64,000 nucleotides of DNA from Heterobilharzia americana (GCA_944470555.2 OX104127.1:159563276-159627275); one strand, 5' to 3'; counted from the first letter of the stretch, positions 22,396 through 34,269 are shown. A program made the numbers and translations. The notes: generated by a model not told the origin, from the sequence alone.

Positions 22396-22675
22396 CACAT
22401 ATTCTCTTTATTCCTTTTTATTACTAGATATCTAAATAGATTATTACTGTAGTATTTATTGCAAACTGACCCTCTGCATAAGATCAGCTTCACTGAAACA
22501 CCCCATGTTCGAGTAGTAGTAATATATTCATACTGATTAATTCAATTGCGTATTCATCAAGCCTTCTTATGGTGACCTTTCTGTGTTTGTTAACCGAAAG
22601 AATGTTAAATTGGTGTGCATTGAATCACAAGAAATTTATTCTTCTTTACATTGATGGCCCGATGCTCTACTGAAT

Positions 22676-22752
22676 GAACTCGTAGCTTAGTTGGTAGAGC
22701 ATCGGAAACAGGAAACCCTTTGGTCGCTGGTTCGAACCCGGCCGCGGTCCGA
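22676..22752 (+). pseudogene. tRNA-like sequence (tRNA pseudogene or tRNA-derived SINE head)
   Basis: A D-arm-like TAGCTTAGTTGGTAGAGC and a paired T-arm GCTGG TTCGAAC CCGGC are present, with 5 of 7 acceptor pairs. The anticodon stem does not pair. The pol III A and B boxes are good. It is not called as a functional tRNA. Confidence 0.55.
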
Positions 22753-23204
22753 AGTGCCCTGTATGTATAAAATAAAGATATTTTCAGTTTGACTTTTTAT
22801 AAGGCTATATATCTATACCTTTGCTGCAAGTTAGCACTATCATGTCCAAAATTTAACTATTGTTTTAATAAAATTACTTTCTTCCAACCTAGTGTAAGCA
22901 ATTGCACAATGAGTATCGTTCATTTGCGTCTAGGCATTATTCATTATTCTCTACGCTTTACATAAGTGAGGTCTTGTCACACAAGAAGTTTATATACATT
23001 TATTTGTGAAGAGATCCAGTGATCAGCGTCAGTGACGGTCATTTGAACCATCTATCATATGAAACTGAAATTATAGGGCTCATCAACTGAAAATCGGTCA
23101 AGCTAATTACAAAGTTTATGAAACAAAGGATAAATTTCTTATCATCCTCCCTTCCCTTAGGATTATAGTACCTATCTTTCCCTAACTCCGTATGTGCCTA
23201 TCAA

Positions 23205-24020
23205 AGCTCTTATATTATTATTATTATTATTTATCCCTTGGGTTCCTAATGCAACAAAGGGCTTCAGTAGCACGTCTCAATTACACTCTTCTCTGCAATC
23301 TTTTCAACCTAGCTCCACCACTGCCCACAAACTCTCATTCCTTCCTCCAACGACCTCCTCCATGTCACCCTCACCTCAGACAACCAACTCGCCCTTTACC
23401 ATCTAGCTTCCACGATAGTATCTGGCCTGGCATGTGATATTCCCAATCGACCTTCTCAGTGTATGCCCAATCCATCTACACTTCCACTTCCTTCTGCATA
23501 TTTGTTCACAGATAGGTTCTTCATTCGTTGGTTCCTTGCCAACCAGCCAGCCATAATTCCTTGTTGCTTATTCTTATTATTCTCACCATCTGTCTGATCT
23601 TCATTAACGAGCCAGTGTAGATGGCACTTGTTGATGAATATGTGTAGTTTGTTGGAAATGCTTTCCGTGATACACCAGGTTTATGAACCATCACATAGAA
23701 GCACCGACTTCACTGACATTAGTGTTAGAAATCCGGATATTCACACTTTATGCTGAGTGCTGAAGATCTCCACACTGATCATTTCAGATTAATGAACACC
23801 TGTCTTGCTGTCTTTCCGATGCTGGCTGCTTTGACATCCTCATCTGTGCCTGTGCCGCTGCGTGTAGTTGAAACGATGCTTCCCAGGTAGGTGGGTAGGT
23901 GAAAGAGAATACTTCCTTTAAGTTTCTCCCGTTGATGGTGATTGGAGCTTCTTGTTGTTGTTGTTGTTGGTTGGGTATCTTCATCCCCTTTGTCTTCTCT
24001 ACGTTCACTGGTTCTCAAAT
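23205..24020 (-). mobile_element. RTE-A copy 5, 5'-truncated
   Basis: TTA tail and CCCTTGGGTTCC at the left, then WIGH-region, the seed site with two TGGC-type units, the TYLG box (changed to TYPPTWEAS) and the NVEKTKGMKIPNQQQQQQ box at the right. Homology ends near 24010. Confidence 0.82.
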
Positions 24021-25330
24021 GCAAAGCATAGTCATCATCTTTGGACATTTGTAATACAGCTAAAACTAGGACGTGAGAAATGTACTACATAAAACCTCAA
24101 AGGTATTCTACAAGTAGAATACAGAACTAAATAGCCTCTTACTACTCGAGTCCTCTTTAGTTATTCTAGTGTACAGTACTGCTGCCCCTAATTCTAAGAC
24201 AACTAACTTCACTTCTCATGCCATTATGTTTCTCTTCTCACCCAATAGGCAGATAATGATGGTGGATCATACCAACACGCTGAGTACCGAGATACACTTT
24301 AAACTTCTATTTAACAGGAGCTAGACAACTCATCTCAAACTACAACCTCTCCTAAATACATAGCTCCAATTGGGAGAGTAACTAGAAATGTTGGTATAAA
24401 ATGCCATTTTCATCCAAACATGCAAGTTCTTCGAATCCTGACAACCACTAACCTGAAAATGAACCTAACCGAAAGTGACCTCATATGACGCTCCGAACTT
24501 GAAGTCTTATTGAATGGTATGATGGTGAAACCTCTTATATTCTCCACCGTAATATGACATCAGCAGCTGGATAGAAATGCATCTTTCGCTTTATTTATTC
24601 AAATGGTTCTGTTTCCAGTATCATAGAAGTAAACGATTGCTACACTGTGCATGACACCATACAATACCAGACCCAAATTTCCCTCCACCGTCCATCTGAG
24701 TTTCACTTGCTATCTGTAGACAGTACAAACTTATTGAATACTGACACATCTCCAAATCCGTTTGTTCTCAACAATCGATATGCAATATACTCTTATAGAT
24801 TACATGACACACTATCGCCAGGATACTTCTCATACTGAGGGCTTATACCCTCACTGCTGTTTAACGATATCGCATTTATCCAATATTTATGAAAAGCAAT
24901 ATCTAAACAATTGTTTACTTCAGAAAACTTTGCATAGCACGGTGATTTGTTTCTAACCGTTTACAGCTTCAATAAAGATATCGCCAGTAAAAATGGTATG
25001 TGTTCGTATAATTCATTAATCGCAATATATTATTATACTTTTAAGAAAGTATGATATTACGTGCATCAGTGGTCCATGGAAAAATCTTCACTATACGATG
25101 AAAAGCCTCTTCGGGTTACTTTAATGAGCGAATCATTTCAAATGTTTACAAACTGTCATGGAGACAGGTGTGATTGGTTTACCTGTGACCTTCTAGAGGT
25201 CATTTAGAAGATGTAGGCTATCTGTGTTGGTATTTTTGTTTATTAAAGGTATGATACATGTCCAAAATTTTATTTTCGAAGCATTAATATGTGCGTATAT
25301 ACTAAATGCGAAGTTACGATTTTATGGCTT
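24021..25330. other. Unassigned stretch with a weak gene-like segment
   Basis: The sequence is less AT-biased than its neighbours between 24100 and 24850. A plus-strand frame reads VNDCYTVHDTIQYQTQISLH and SPNPFVLNNRYAIYSYR, with stops spaced 30-60 codons apart. It could be an old pseudogene, but I recognise no family. Confidence 0.25.
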
Positions 25331-25334
25331 TTCC

Positions 25335-25500
25335 AGTATTGATGGTATAGTGGAATCCAGTGCGCACTACGTCCTGTTTGGGACTCGTCACCTAGAGGTA
25401 CCTGCTTCCCAGTGAGTGATATTGTTCTCACCAGGATTCGGACTCGGGAGCGATTGCTTCAAACGCCAGGGTGTTATCCACTACACCATAGAGCCACGAT
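25335..25500 (-). mobile_element. Sm-alpha-like SINE-A, minus arm of inverted pair
   Basis: Read on the minus strand: a head with GAATCCTGGTGAGAAC, then CTGGGAAGCAGGTACC, ribozyme region GTGACGAGTCCCAAACAGG and ACGTAGTGCGCACTGG, ending GATTCCACTATACC. The core CTGANGA reads GTGACGA and GAAA reads GTAG, so it is inactive. Confidence 0.75.
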
Positions 25501-25740
25501 AGCCACTTCCTGTGTGACGGGTATAGATTTAGTCCGAATCCCGGTGGGAACAACACCACTCACTGGGAAGCAAGTACATCCAGATGAAGAGTCCCAAATA
25601 GGACGAACTGCGCATCCTGGATTCCAATGCTAGCCACTATCCGTCATTAATATAATTAGAACACAGGCAATATCGAGGCATCCGCACAGGAGCCCATATG
25701 CCAATAGAGACCGATCAATTCGGTTCAATCAACGACGGTA
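25500..25740 (+). mobile_element. Sm-alpha-like SINE-A, plus arm of inverted pair
   Basis: AGTCCGAATCCCGGTGGG (B-box area), CACTCACTGGGAAGCAAG, then the ribozyme region AGTCCCAAATAGGACGAAC and GCGCATCCTGGATTCC, matching the known Sm-alpha hammerhead wording. The core is ATGAAGA and GAAC, so it is probably inactive. Confidence 0.75.
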
Positions 25741-25769
25741 TCATATCAAAAAAATTATACTATATAGAA

Positions 25770-26095
25770 GTAGTATTCATCATGGACTGACATCAGTTGG
25801 GGAACCATTGAAAATCTGGTAGCACTGGACAGCTGTTTCGTTCAACTAGTATGAGACTCCTCAGCAGTACACACCCACGACCAGGCTAGGGGTCGAACTC
25901 AGGACCTTCAGGTTTCACGGTGAACGCGTTAACCATTCAACCACTGGGTTGGTTTCCAGTGGCTCACAATTCCCAACTTCTGTCAATTCACGGCATAGCG
26001 CGACTGTCACCCAAGGTCTTCAGTTAGCATCCACTTCACTTCCGACTGGTTAACCCCACAGTTCACGGCTTCTCATTAGAACTTCCTAACATCCA
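25770..26095 (-). mobile_element. SINE-B copy, near full length
   Basis: From the reversed tail (TAGTATTCATCATGGACTG), through the ribozyme (minus-strand CTGAGGA, GAAA and CTGTCCAGTGC intact, stem II shortened), the head with GGGGTCGAACTCAGG, to the 5' region GACTGTCACCCAAGGTC. Confidence 0.78.
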
Positions 26096-26154
26096 TCTGG
26101 AAGCAAGTCACTAATGAGCACTATAGAGTAATGTATTTTTGAGATGAATGGGGA

Positions 26155-26340
26155 TTTTTTTAATTTAGAAGTAGTATTTATCATAAACTGACATCAGTTG
26201 GGGAACCATTGAAAATCTGGTAGCACTGGATAGCTGTTTCCTCCAACTAGTATGGGACTCCTAAGCAGTACGCACCCACGACCTGGCTAGGGATCGAACT
26301 CAGGACCTTCAGGTTTCACGGCGAACGCGTTAAAAGCTGT
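26155..26340 (-). mobile_element. SINE-B copy, minus, truncated head
   Basis: The same order as 25770-26095. The core has changed to CTTAGGA and the stem II pairing base near GAAA is lost. It stops at ACGCGTT and is joined directly to a plus tail piece. Confidence 0.7.
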
Positions 26341-26450
26341 CCAGTGCTCCCAGATTTTCAATGGTTCCCCAACTGATGTCACCGCATGATGAATACTACT
26401 TCTAAATTAGAAATCCCCATTCATCCCAAAAATTATACTACAGTTATCAT
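26336..26450 (+). mobile_element. SINE-B tail fragment
   Basis: AGCTGTCCAGTGCTCCCAG starts at the predicted ribozyme cleavage side, followed by the full tail CCCCAACTGATGTCAC and AAATCCCCATTCATCCC. Confidence 0.7.
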
Positions 26451-27049
26451 AGTTTCAGGTTATTGGTGGTGTTACTCCTGGGTTTCTCTTTGTTTTGATG
26501 TGTTTTCTAACTACAATTAAAAATTACTGATAATATAATGTGGTAAAACGTTTAGCATATGAAATGTCACTTGTTAACGAATTGCCGTTGTTTGTTGAAA
26601 CTAGTCACTGGTCAAAATTGCAAAATGATCTCTATATTCTAACTGAAGACTTTGAAAATCACACCTTAACTATCCCGTTCTAGAGTCTATCAAAATTGAT
26701 ATCACATAGCGCTCATCATGTGGGATACAAGCCATCGGGACACTAGTTGATGCATTTGAACACTTGAGAAGAGTAAACATTTCGATAGTTGTATAACCCT
26801 TCTAGTATACATGGATGTATTATGTATTTATAAAGTATAAAGGTAACCATGATGTCATAGATTTTCATCATTATGAAAGCCTTTAAAATTACTACTTTTT
26901 TAAATACAAAAACTGAAAAGTTAATTATGGCGGGTTTTCCTAAAATCATAACATTTAAACAAACTCATTGCTAATATTGAACAAGTCATCTCTAATCATA
27001 TTCAACCAAAAAAGTATATATATGAATAATGAAACAATGGAGTAAAAAA

Positions 27050-27262
27050 TAATTTAGAAGTAGTATTCATCATCGACTGACATCAGTTGGGGAATCATTG
27101 AAAATCTGGTAGCACTGGACAGCTGTTCCGTCCAACTAGTGTGGGACTCCTCAGCAGTACACACACACATGACCAGGCTAGGGGTCGAACTCAGGACCTT
27201 CAGGTCTCACGGGGAACGCGTTAACCATTCAGCCACTGGGTCAGTTTTCAGTGGTTCACAAT
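27050..27262 (-). mobile_element. SINE-B copy, minus arm of inverted pair
   Basis: Tail, ribozyme (CTGAGGA kept, GAAA changed to GGAA) and tRNA-like head GGGGTCGAACTCAGG on the minus strand. It faces 27290-27478. Confidence 0.75.
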
Positions 27263-27289
27263 TTCCAACTTCTGTCAATTCACGACATA

Positions 27290-27478
27290 CCGCGAAACCT
27301 GAAGGTCCTGAGTTCAACCCCTAGCCAGGTCGTGGGTGCGTACTGCTTAGGAGTCCCATACTAGTTGGACGAAACAGCTGTCCAGTGTTCCCAGATTTTC
27401 AATAGTTCCCCCCAACTGATGTCAGTCTATGATAAATACTACTTCAAAATTAAAAAAATCCCCATTCATCTCAAAAAT
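27290..27478 (+). mobile_element. SINE-B copy, plus arm, next to a host exon
   Basis: Head end GAAGGTCCTGAGTTCAACCC, ribozyme with CTTAGGA (G changed to T) and GACGAAAC, and the tail to AAATCCCCATTCATCTC. It ends 39 bp from the splice donor of host exon 7. Confidence 0.75.
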
Positions 27479-27516
27479 ACATTGAAAAATAATTCACAAT
27501 AATATAGGAAACAAAC

Positions 27517-27656
27517 TTGTTCATTTAATTTTTTTTGTAAGGTAATCTTTTCTTGAATAAATGATGCACGATCATTATTCAAAGTATTTGTTAATCTTTC
27601 AATTTCTTGCTTTACAACATTGAATACACTTAATTCTGTTGTTCTCGATGCGGTAA
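27517..27656 (-). CDS. Coiled-coil gene exon 7 of those seen
   Basis: The acceptor is TTTTGATAG and the donor is GTTTGT. The exon is 140 nt, phase 1 to phase 0. The peptide includes TASRTTELSVFNVVKQEIER followed by LTNTLNNDRASFIQEKITLQ and KKLNEQ. It is the last clearly coiled-coil exon. An apparent Met start upstream of the acceptor belongs to the intron and is not used in this model. Confidence 0.83.
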
Positions 27657-28546
27657 CTATCAAAATGGAAATAAAGATATTACAAAATAAAAATTTCATT
27701 TGATTTCTAGCTACTTTTTTGTAGAGATTATTGACTGAAACGAATCAACTTGGCAAAATAAAGGAAAGTTAATGACTTTTTCTAAGTTTGAAGTGTCCTT
27801 GAAAGTTTTGATATACAGCTAGTTTTCGCTCAAGTAGATTAAAACAAAAAAATCGATGGAGTATGAAGGTGAAATAAAAATCTGGGATACGATTACTATA
27901 GCGGAATTGTGCTGCTATCCACCACAAGCAAAATATTAGCTCACAGCATCCAGGACAGACTAAAAGATATGCTCCATTCAGAATTACAACCAGAACACAC
28001 TGGATTCTGGAAGTACAAATCATGTGCGGATCAAATTGCAAAGCTATGCATCGTCATAGAATACAGTATAGAATAGCAGTCAACTCTCTAACTCAATTTC
28101 GTCGACTATGAAAAAGCCATCGACAGCATCGACTGAGAATTAATTTGGAAATTACCTTAACACTATGGAATAACACAAACTGTTATCAACACCAGTCAAT
28201 AGCAACTATATGAAGACACCACATGACAAGTAATTCACAATGGAAACTTCACTCATGCCTTTCAAGTGAATACACGAGTAAGATAAGGCTATCTCCCATC
28301 ACCAATGATATTCCTGATTGTGGTCGACTAGATCATGCAACAAACCGTGAGGAGCAAGAGAGGGATAAACTGGACTGGGGAAAAGGTCCCAGAAGATTTC
28401 GATTTCACCGACGACTTATGTCCAATATCGCACAAACTCGAAGATCGAAAGGCAAAATCTAACAAGCTGACAGAACAAACAGGGTAGAGAAAACGGCACT
28501 TCCTTCAGGTGAATGTAGAGAAGACAGAGGTGATGGAGATAACCAA

Positions 28547-28551
28547 TCACC

Positions 28552-28583
<32 letters not shown>
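28547..28583 (+). repeat. (CAC)n/(CAA)n coding microsatellite in RTE-A
   Basis: Six CAC units followed by about six CAA units encode a His/Gln run after the VEKTEVM box. The corresponding run at 30764-30815 (minus) is longer. Confidence 0.85.
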
Positions 28584-28974
28584 GCTCCAATCACCATCAA
28601 CTGGAGAAACTTAAACGAAGTAGTCTCTTCCACCTATCTAGGCAGCACTGTCTCAACTACAGGCAGTGGCACAGGCATACATGAGGATGTCAAAGCAGCC
28701 AGCATCGAAAAGACAGCAAGATAGGCGTCCATTAATCTGAAATGATCAGTGTGGAGATCTTCTGCATTCAACATAAAGTGTGAATATCCGGATTTTCAAC
28801 ACCAACGTCAGTCACGTCAGTGCTGGTTCAGTGCTGATGGTTCATAAACTTGACGTATCACGAAAAGCATTTCCAACAAACTACACATATTCATCAACAA
28901 GTGCCATCTACACTGGCTCGTTAATGAAGATCAAACAGATGGTGAGAATAATAAGAATAAGCAACAAGGAATTG

Positions 28975-29030
<56 letters not shown>
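28975..29030 (+). repeat. (TGGC)14 microsatellite inside RTE-A
   Basis: 56 bases, 14 perfect units, at the same site as the 53-unit arrays. Confidence 0.95.
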
Positions 29031-29031
<1 letters not shown>

Positions 29032-29345
29032 AGGAACCAACGAATGAAGAACCTATCTGTGAACAAATATGCAGAAGGAAGTGGAAGTGTAGATGGATTG
29101 GGCATGCACTGAGAAGACCGATTGGGGATATCACATGTCAGGCCAGATACTAGAGTGGAAGCCAGATGGTTAACGGCGAGTTGGGCGTCCGAGTCGAGGG
29201 TGACATGGAGGAGGTCGTTGGAGGAAGGAATGAGAGTTTGTGGGCAGTGGTGGAGCTAGGTTTGAAGGTTTACAGAGAAGAGAGTGTAATTGAGACGTGC
29301 TTCTGAAGTCTTATGTTCCACTATGAATTCAGGGGACAAATAAAT

Positions 29346-30035
29346 AATACTATCGTTTAATTGATGAGTCTAAATCACAATGTGTATGCAGCTGGCAAAG
29401 CATAAACTAAGCAGTACCACTTATCCAGTAGCAACTAGTTTTTCAAAACCTCCAAAATTGATGTCAATCTGCGAGGGAGAGAAAAGAACCTTCACAGTTG
29501 ATTACCATCAAAGACCTACAATCCAAACGACTCGGTGATTTCGGCGTGAATTGTTGATGTTGCTTAGAACGTCTAAGCTATAAGATATCCACTACTGATT
29601 AGGTGAAGTTAAATCAAAATAATGATAGTCTTTCTTCCTATGTTTCTTTTTACGTCAATCGAACCAGTAGATGTTCATTGACACGTTTTAATAGAGACCC
29701 CATAAAGTATTCAATACAACTTACAGCACAAGATAAACTGAATTTACAAATACTCATTCACTTGGAAATATGACACGTTCCATTTCTCAAATAGTGGCTA
29801 TAAAATACACCTTGTCTTAAATGTTTACATCAGAGAAGCTACCAACGCAAATATATTTGACTCCGTAGATTTAAAAGGTTGAAATATCCGCTCCACCATA
29901 AAATAACAGAATGTTTCAAAGAAAGTAAAAAACAAAAAAACAGTAATCGAATACTCATAAGAATGAAGAGATCTCACTAAGAGGAATTGCTGATGAAGAT
30001 AATGCTATCCAGAATATTTCCCTAAATCTAGCCGC
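29346..30035. other. Intron sequence, no element recognised
   Basis: AT-rich, no open frame or repeat match. Confidence 0.4.
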
Positions 30036-30039
30036 TATT

Positions 30040-30761
30040 ATTATTACTTTACTCTTGGGTTCTTAGTGGAGTATAGGACTTCAGTACACGTCTCAATTAC
30101 ACTCTCTTCTCTGTAAACCTTCAAACCTAGCTCCACCACTGCCCACAAACTCTCATTCCTTCCTCCAACGACCTCCTCCATGTCACCCTCACCTCGGACG
30201 CCCAACTCGCCGTTAACCATCTGGCTTCCACTCTAGTATCTGGCCTGACATGTGATATCCCCAATCGGCCTTCTCAGCGTATGCCCAATCCATCTACACT
30301 TCCACTTCCTTCTGCATATTTGTTCACAGATAGGTTCTTCATTCGTTGGTTCCTTGCCAGCCAGCCACAATTCCTTGTTGCTTATTCTTATTATTCTCAC
30401 CATCTGTCTGATCTTCATTAACGAGCCAGTGTAGATGGCAATTGTTGATGAATATGTGTAGTTTGTTGGAAATGCTTTTCGTGATACGTCAAGTTTATGA
30501 ACCATCAGCACTGAACCAGCACTGACGTGACTGACGTTGGTGTTGAAAATCCGGATATTCACACTTTATGTTGAATGCAGAAGATCTCCACACTGATCAT
30601 TTCAGATTAATGGACGCCTATCTTGCTGTCTTTTCGATGCTGGCTGCTTTGACATCCTCATGTATGCCTGTGCCACTGCCTGTAGTTGAGACAGTGCTGC
30701 CTAGATAGGTGGAAGAGACTACTTCGTTTAAGTTTCTCCAGTTGATGGTGATTGGAGCTTG

Positions 30762-30793
<32 letters not shown>

Positions 30794-30975
30794 GGTTGTG
30801 GTGGTGGTGTAGGTGGTGGTTGGGTATCTTCATCACTTCTGTCTTCTCTACGTTCACCTGAAGGAAGTGCTGTCTTAGAGGCTCTGCCCTGCCTATTCTG
30901 TCAACTTGTCAGTTTTCGCCTGTAAATATAGGTCATCGGTGAAATCGAAATCTTCTAGGTTCGTTCTTTTCCGCT
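30040..30975 (-). mobile_element. RTE-A copy 7, 5'-truncated
   Basis: 3' end at the left with TTA tail and CTTGGGTTCTTAGTGG. The seed site holds only three TGGC-type units. The TYLGSTVSTTGSGTG box and a His/Gln run are at the right. It is very close in sequence to copy 6 (shared TCACGTCAGTGCTGGTTCAG, mirrored), but without the long array. Confidence 0.83.
30764..30815 (-). repeat. (CAA)n/(CAC)n coding microsatellite in RTE-A
   Basis: On the minus strand: His-rich CAC/CAT units then seven CAA units, at the position of the short NQQ run of other copies. Confidence 0.82.
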
Positions 30976-31024
30976 GTCCAGAGTATATAAATCTAGTTAT
31001 CCTTGATATATATATGAACACCTA

Positions 31025-31372
31025 ATCTCATTTCGGTCCAGATTTTCAACACTAATTCAGTTAAGTAAGTTCTTCTATGTGATGGTTCATAAACTTGGCG
31101 TATCACGAAAAGCATTTCCAACAAATTACAGACATTCATCAATAACTGCCTACGTTGGCTCATTACTGAATGTCAAATGGCTAGAATAATGATAATAAGC
31201 ACCAAGGAACTGTGACTGGCTGGCTGGCAACGAACCAACGAAGGAAGAACCTATCTGTGAACAAATATGCAGAAGGAAGTGGAAGTGTAGATGGATTAGG
31301 CATACACTGAGAAGGTTGATTCGGGGTATCACGCGCCACGCTAGGCCATCGAGTAGAACACTATCTATGTAA
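31025..31372 (+). mobile_element. RTE-A copy 8, internal 3' fragment
   Basis: From TCCAGATTTTCAACACTAA through GCATTTCCAACAAATTAC, a seed site with three TGGC-type units, to CGCGCCACGCTAGGCCATCG. It is truncated at both ends. Confidence 0.75.
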
Positions 31373-31724
31373 GTATTCATCTGAAGCAAGTCGTAGAATA
31401 CGATAACTTAATAGGTATTCTAATTAACAAATGTATCACAAACAGGCAGCAAAAGTGATACAAGACCGTAGAATGTTAAATCTGGCCTATTATTCAATAC
31501 ATAAACACATGTAACAGCTAGAGCTAAATTGCATTTGTATTCGGTAACCTATATGCAACCCGACAAGAATTTAACAACAGGTGCACATCAGAGGTAAAAA
31601 AACAAACTTGAATTTCACAATTTTATCATGCAGTACTTAATACATTCAAGACAACTGTTACCATCATATGCATAGTAAGGTAAGTGTTAAGTAAACTTAT
31701 ACTATAAAGTTATAATCAACTTAC
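31373..31724. other. Intron sequence, no element recognised
   Basis: AT-rich, flanks host exon 6 on its downstream side. Nothing else seen. Confidence 0.4.
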
Positions 31725-31768
31725 TTTGCTTTTGTTCTTCTAATTCAATAATAGTACTTTTCAATTGA
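31725..31768 (-). CDS. Coiled-coil gene exon 6 of those seen (44 nt)
   Basis: The acceptor is GTTTCAG and the donor is GTAAGT. The exon is a short 44 nt, phase 2 to phase 1, encoding QLKSTIIELEEQKQ plus a split Ile codon. It continues the coiled coil. Other reading frames contain a stop, so only the phase predicted by its neighbours works. Confidence 0.78.
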
Positions 31769-31824
31769 CTGAAACACATTCAATAAACAAATAACAAGTA
31801 TAAATAAGTAGTAATAGTAGATAC

Positions 31825-32060
31825 TGGGTAATAATGGAATCCAGGATATACGTGTCATCCTACTTGAGACTCATCAGTTGCATACAACTACATCCTAATG
31901 AGTGATGGTGTTTCAAGTAACATTCAAACTTAAATATCATCATTTCTAAAGTTAGAGCGTTATCAAATAGGTGGTTGAGTCAACGAAGCTACTCCGTGTT
32001 CAATAGGTGTCATCTAATGAAGTGTATTGATCGACTGCAATTAGCAAATAGGCTCCTAAA
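31825..32060 (-). mobile_element. Sm-alpha-like SINE-A, minus, 60 bp from a host exon
   Basis: Minus-strand reading: CAACTGATGAGTCTCAAG with core CTGATGA intact, stem II GTC...GGATGAC, but GAAA reads GACA. Then GTATATCCTGGATTCC as stem I side. The head is decayed. Confidence 0.65.
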
Positions 32061-32064
32061 TGGA

Positions 32065-33185
32065 TGACTCGATCATGACAGTAACTTAGATTTGATACTA
32101 ACAAAACTGTCAACAGTGTAGACAAGAGTAAAACAAGGCTACCAGCTATCATCAATGATCTTCCTGATTATGATGAACTGGATCATGCAGCACAACCGTG
32201 AGAAGTTAGAAAATGAACATACGCTGGACCGGTGAAAAGAGCCTAGTAGATTTCAATTTCACCGAGGACTTGTGTCTAATCTCACACAAACTTGAAGATC
32301 TACGGGCAAAAATTGACAGGTTGACAGAACAGACAGGGCAGGGCCCGTAAGTAAGCACTTCCTTCAGGTGAACGTAGAGAAGACAGAGGTGATGAAGATA
32401 CCCAACTAACAACAACATCAACAAAAAGCACCAATCACCGTCAACAGGCGAATTTTAAACGAAGTAGTCTCTTCTACCTATCTAGGCATCATCATTTCAA
32501 ATACAAGCAACGGCACAGACATACACGAGTATATCAGAGCAGCTAGGATCGGAAAGACAGCAAGACAGGTGTTCATTAATCTGAAATGATCAGTGTGGAG
32601 ATCTTCTGCACTCAGTATAAAATGTGAACAACATCCAGATTTTAAACACCAACGTCAGTCAAGTCGGTGCTTCTATGTGATGGTTCAGAGACTTGGCGTA
32701 TCAAGAAAAGCATTTCCAACAAACTGCAGATATTCACCAACAACTCTGTCTACACTGGCTCTTTACTGAAGATCAGACAGATGGTGAGAATAATGAGAGT
32801 AAGCAACGAGGAACTATGGCTGGCTGACTGACTGACTGGCTGACTGGCAACGAACCAACGAAGGAAGAACCTATCGCTGAACAAATATGCAGATGGAAGC
32901 GGTGGTGTAGATGGATTGGGCATACACTGAGAAGGCCGACTGGGGGCATGACGCGACAAGCCAGTCGCTCGATTGGAATGCAAAGGGGAAACGATGAGTT
33001 GGGCGTCTGAGGTAAAGGTGACATGGATGAGATCATGTGAGAAAGAAATGAAAGCTTGTGGGGCAGTCGTGGTGCCAGTTTCAAAAGATTGCAGAGGACA
33101 GAGTGCAATGGAGGCGTGCTAATGAAGCTCTATGGTCCACTAGGAACCCAAGGGAAAAATAATAAACAATAATAATAATAATAAA
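32065..33185 (+). mobile_element. RTE-A copy 9, 5'-truncated
   Basis: Begins near motif B (VRQGYQLSSMIFLIM-like), then FTEDLCLISHKLEDLRA, NVEKTEVMKIPN, TYLGIIISNTS. The seed site holds imperfect CTGACTGACTGG units, then the WIGHTLRRPTG region and the 3' end with an AAT tail at about 33185. Confidence 0.82.
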
Positions 33186-33710
33186 AGTATCTTAGAAAGC
33201 CTTAAGTGTATTGTAAAGCAAAATCATGTTCTCAAGTGATCATATATTATTTGTAGCAGTTAATTATTGCCTTTTTGTCTAAATTAGTCTAAAACAACAC
33301 TGAGAAAAGTCTTTACAACAGAGTACTGCAAACTGTTGTGGATTTATTTTGCAGTTTAACACTAGATACTTTATTCAATAGAATAATGTTTACTGTTTTA
33401 TGCATTTATCTTATTACTACAATTTATATAAATCAAACGAAATATTCGTATACAGTTATAAGAGATAAATAATCACAAAATATAGAGACAGACAGATGAA
33501 ATCAACGTCGTACACAGGCGGATCAGTTCCGGTTATCACACTTCATATTAGTACACAAAAGAACAGGTGGATAGAAAAAGAGTGATACCGAAGTAAGCAA
33601 AATTATATGAAAGAATAACAATTTGAAGATAACAGTGCAAATAATCAAGGTTTTATTGAACATCAAGGAGTGAATACATCTGTGATCGATTTTTAGCCAT
33701 CTCACTAAGA
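33186..33710. other. Intron sequence, no element recognised
   Basis: AT-rich, no family match. Confidence 0.4.
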
Positions 33711-33714
33711 CTTA

Positions 33715-34100
33715 GTCTTCAACCACTGGTTCCTTTCGTCTCAGAGACTCCAGCCTAATAATCTATATTTCCTATTGCGGCTTAGACCAACAGTAAGAGA
33801 ACTTATCATCTAGTGTCATGTCTTGGTATGGTCACATTGAACCCTCTTCCAACTTAATTTAACCTCCCCTACCATTGTACGCCAAGGTAGACGATGGCTC
33901 GGGCATAAGTGGTATATTTCCAAGCTATCTCAGTCGATAGAGGCTCATAACCCCATTGATCGAGTTGCGTGTCTTGTTCAGTATCCTTGACTTGATCTCA
34001 TTATTCTTTGTGTAGTGAATAATGTTACAAAGACATATGTAGTGAAATTCCTAGAATACTATGATGCCGACTGGTCTATTATCCCCATACTGCATACATA
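33715..34100 (-). pseudogene. SR2-like RT C-terminal tail, copy 1
   Basis: Minus-strand wording matches the plus-strand tail at 63650-64000: an IARVCWN-type zinc-knuckle-like region, then MPEHCLPWHTMLTGVGE, then LSRNRKYRLLGW and RDERNQWLKT. It is the extreme C-terminus of a different non-LTR element from RTE-A, most like the RTE/SR2 tails of schistosomes. Several stops. Confidence 0.58.
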
Positions 34101-34269
34101 TCCCTTAGACTTCTTGACGCTTTAATGATGCACTTCAGGAGAATGCTACAGTGTAGAAAGAATGAGAACCCAATAGTTATAATCGTCTAACTAAAAACTA
34201 AACGTTTTGATGATTCTGTCACCCATAAATTCACCATTACAAGGAATAAACAAGAACGAGTTTTTTGTT

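Larger units (their letters stand above)
27870..29345 (+). mobile_element. RTE-A copy 6, polymerase to 3' end
   Basis: It starts at the region before motif A (KQNISSQH, then QIMCGSNCKAMHRH in a shifted frame), with FRRLxKSHRQHR in place of motif A. Motif B is damaged (IRLSPITNDIPDCGRLDH in a shifted frame) and motif C is weak. The VEKTEVMEI box is followed by CAC/CAA repeats, TYLGSTVS, the seed site with 14 TGGC units, and the 3' end with an AAATAAATAA tail. Confidence 0.82.

Noticed and set aside
24480..24960. A host pseudogene
   Set aside because: Composition is somewhat protein-like, but stops are regular and I recognise nothing. Left as an unassigned stretch.
27466..27699. A secreted peptide with signal sequence (MKFLFCNIFISILIV...) at 27466-27699
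   Set aside because: The hydrophobic start is intron sequence. A clear acceptor TTTTGATAG in the frame and phase agreement show that only 27517-27656 is coding.
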